Assembly (NCBI GenBank): GCA_033558025.1
Contig: JAUCEF010000016.1
Location: forward strand, 372,001 to 436,000
DNA: 64,000 nt
Origin: Phytophthora sp. 'mugwort'
Taxonomy: Eukaryota; Oomycota; Peronosporomycetes; Peronosporales; Peronosporaceae
Direction of reading: 5' to 3'
This document shows positions 62,350 through 64,000 of the stretch, piece after piece (the stretch's first letter is position 1; every line of letters starts with the position of its first letter). The position numbers and the translations under genes were made by a program. The notes beneath the pieces were generated by a model. That model searched no databases and had not been told where the DNA came from. It saw only the letters and a list, made by a program, of their open reading frames with translations.

Positions 62350-62990
62350 CATGCGCGAGCTCAGTGATGATTCTGGCACGGCGGTCTACCTTGCTTGCTG
62401 GGACGAGATAGGATTCATCGCGCTACAGCAACTGAACACGATGGTCATAGTGATAGATGCAAGAGCAGCAATGACGAAAGTCCAGAAGACGCTGCAATGG
62501 ATCGATCAATTAACTATTCACTCGTTCGGCCAGAAGAAGCCGTTCAAGGGTGAGTTTGGTTTCCTAAATTTATCCGGTATGGGGTTGTATGATCCTGTAC
62601 CGATTCTAACTTGTGACCCCGGACGTGTATGTGTGTTCCCAGGATCTGTCCAAGGGCTCAGCGAGTAATATGGCCCTCAACAAGTACACCATTGCACGAA
62701 TACATTAAAGGCTGACCAGGCACTACGTGGAACACCAGGTAAGATTTATTGGTCCCGATTGTTATCCGTTTACCAATGTGGACAAGCAAAAGAAAGCAGC
62801 TGTTACCAATGGAGCATTTCAGGCAACGATGGAGTGTCAAGCGGGCATGTAAACACCGGCTTTCACTGGATAGCCTTTTTTGTGGATTTGTCGACTTGTC
62901 CGATTACATGCACAATGTCCGACCCGCAACAATCGGATTCTCGGTATCGTGACTTGGAAACGGCATTGAAAACTGGGTAAATAGCGCAAA
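62350..62990 (+). pseudogene. Ulp1-like (C48) cysteine protease domain downstream of MULE 4
   Basis: The frame 62351-62668 leads up to 'NLSGMGLYDPVPILTCDPGR'. After breaks, 'LTRHYVEHQVRFIGPDCYPF' and 'NTGFHWIAFFVDLSTCPITC', then 'MSDPQQSDSRYRDLETALKT', can be read (62700-62980). H-W-I-x-F-F-V-D followed by x-x-D-P-x-Q-S is the His/Asp part of the Ulp1/SENP catalytic triad. The Cys-containing end is missing or beyond the breaks. Such domains are known to be carried by some MULE families in plants; here it sits about 500 bp behind the transposase. The frame is broken in at least three places. Confidence 0.6.
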
Positions 62991-63300
62991 TGATAGTACT
63001 CCTTTTTTGTAGCAAGCGTCGCTGCACTTGTGACAACTTAGCATAAATTCCAAGAAGAACAAACTCCGCACTCCACACGAATGGCTATCGTCTTGCTTGC
63101 AGTTACGACATCAGATTGGCCACATAGCTGAGGAACTATAGCAACTGCGCGTACGCTGCTGATGGCGTATACGAAGGGTGAAAGGAAATAAGACCCGACG
63201 GGACAGAGAATAGCCGCGTGTCTATGGTTGTGCTTTTCACACGAGGGTAGACCTACTGCGTTGTACCTTGAGTGTGGGGTGTCAAAGCACAGGAATTGTA

Positions 63301-63408
63301 TTTTGTATGTTGCTTCGCTTCGGTACCTAATACAATGTCTGGTACAACATACATACAAAAGGCGATCGGGTACAACAATGCGATGTCTCATACAACATGC
63401 ATACAAAA
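63301..63408. repeat. Small direct and inverted repeat cluster
   Basis: ATGTCTGGTACAACATACAT... (63335-63360) recurs with 3 substitutions at 63383-63408, a 48-bp period. An inverse copy of the TTTTGTATGTTG word stands at 63301-63312. Could be sub-terminal repeats of the MULE on the left. Confidence 0.5.
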
Positions 63409-63478
63409 CGAGCTTTTCGAAAATTAGACATCTATCGCTTGTAAGATACATCGTCAGCGGCCGTAAATCCAAACTATA

Positions 63479-63886
63479 ATGATTTTGGTAGTTTATTCCA
63501 TCTGTCTGTCAAGCATTATTAATTTGCATATGATATTTATGGTAGGGCTAGGAAGGGCTTGCATATTGTTTTGTTTGTCCGGTGGATGTATCACCGTCTA
63601 TCGACAACCCTCTTCCCCCGAACGGGTCGATAAACCGAATAATGTCGTAGCAGGAATCTTGCATCTATTGTGGCACCGGCGCCTTGTGTCAGGGAGGAGC
63701 GTCGGACCTGAGGAACATTCGGAGGATGTTCGGGGTTCCTGTCAGACGATAGAAGTTTCAAAATCGCTAGTATTGTTTAGCTTGGACCAGAACCCGAGGA
63801 CGGGCCACCCAGACGTAACCGCCGCCGAGAGAGCAGCCCGCACACGCTCGTGTAGGTTCATTCTCAAGTTTACTTCAGATCGATAA
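63479..63886 (+). CDS. Unassigned 135-codon ORF (doubtful)
   Basis: An open frame from ATG (63479) with a hydrophobic N-terminal third ('NLHMIFMVGLGRACILFCLS') and an Arg-rich C-terminus. No family, cleavage site or promoter motif recognised. Possibly part of a mobile element that continues past the right edge. Confidence 0.2.
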   Translation: MILVVYSICLSSIINLHMIFMVGLGRACILFCLSGGCITVYRQPSSPERVDKPNNVVAGILHLLWHRRLVSGRSVGPEEHSEDVRGSCQTIEVSKSLVLFSLDQNPRTGHPDVTAAERAARTRSCRFILKFTSDR

Positions 63887-64000
63887 CCCGCCTCACCACG
63901 CCCTTTCTCGGGGATGGCGAAGGCAAATCAAACAATTTGCTCCTAAACGACTGAGTCTCGATTACGGAAATTCGAATATATTTGGACAGCATACGAACGT

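Noticed and set aside
63301..63408. CRISPR-like array
   Set aside because: Only two direct units of 26 nt with mismatches, in a eukaryotic transposon-rich setting.

Overview
The window looks like an oomycete genome, most probably Phytophthora or a close relative. The evidence is a three-gene elicitin-like cluster, a candidate RXLR-type effector gene with a matching oomycete core-promoter motif, short introns (59 nt) with TACTAAT branch points, and transposon families typical of these genomes (chromodomain Ty3/gypsy, Ty1/copia, MULE, hAT, Tc1/IS630-like, ISXO2-like). This assignment is inference; no search was run.

Layout. 1-14 kb is a graveyard of transposons on the minus strand: a gag relic (1-0.84), a MULE transposase (1.85-3.4), a 5'-truncated chromodomain Ty3/gypsy with its 3' LTR and polypurine tract (3.5-9.7) fused to a second MULE (9.7-10.5), and a hAT (10.9-13.2). 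15.16-16.63 holds an intact membrane-anchored, purple-acid-phosphatase-like gene. 17.7-20.8 holds a second hAT and a Tc1/IS630-like element bounded by 13-bp terminal repeats. 21.7-27.2 is a compact, decayed block that resembles a nucleocytoplasmic large DNA virus (giant-virus) insertion: an mRNA-capping-enzyme relic with its KxDG site, a small hypothetical ORF, a coiled-coil ORF, and a large protein with several Cys-pair clusters. 27.2-31.5 is another truncated Ty3/gypsy that abuts the viral-like gene. 32.0-33.0 is an intron-containing ISXO2-like transposase relic.

33.6-40.6 kb is the main host gene island, all on the minus strand: three elicitin-like genes (five elicitin domains with near-constant cysteine spacing; signal peptides and GPI-type tails) followed by fimbrin/plastin with a long proline-rich insert carrying ten W-P-P repeats. 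40.7-46.9 is repeat-rich: tRNA-like/SINE-like pieces, a 40-bp foldback, an LTR, a Tc1-like relic and two unassigned ORF clusters. 46.9-53.95 is a complete copia element by its boundaries (5-bp target duplication CTTCT on both sides), whose left LTR is split by a 2.97-kb circularly permuted fragment of a different Ty3/gypsy family. 55.7-56.1 carries the RXLR-type effector candidate. 56.72-59.15 is a structurally complete MULE with about 210-bp inverted repeats and an exact 9-bp target duplication. 60.2-63.0 is a second MULE type with a SWIM finger and a downstream Ulp1-like cysteine protease domain.

Overall the window shows the 'islands in a repeat sea' layout: few intact host genes (acid phosphatase, three elicitin-like genes, fimbrin, effector candidate), several coding for secreted or surface proteins, surrounded by nested and mostly dead mobile elements. 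Nearly all transposon genes show frameshifts or stops. Boundaries of the decayed genes are approximate.
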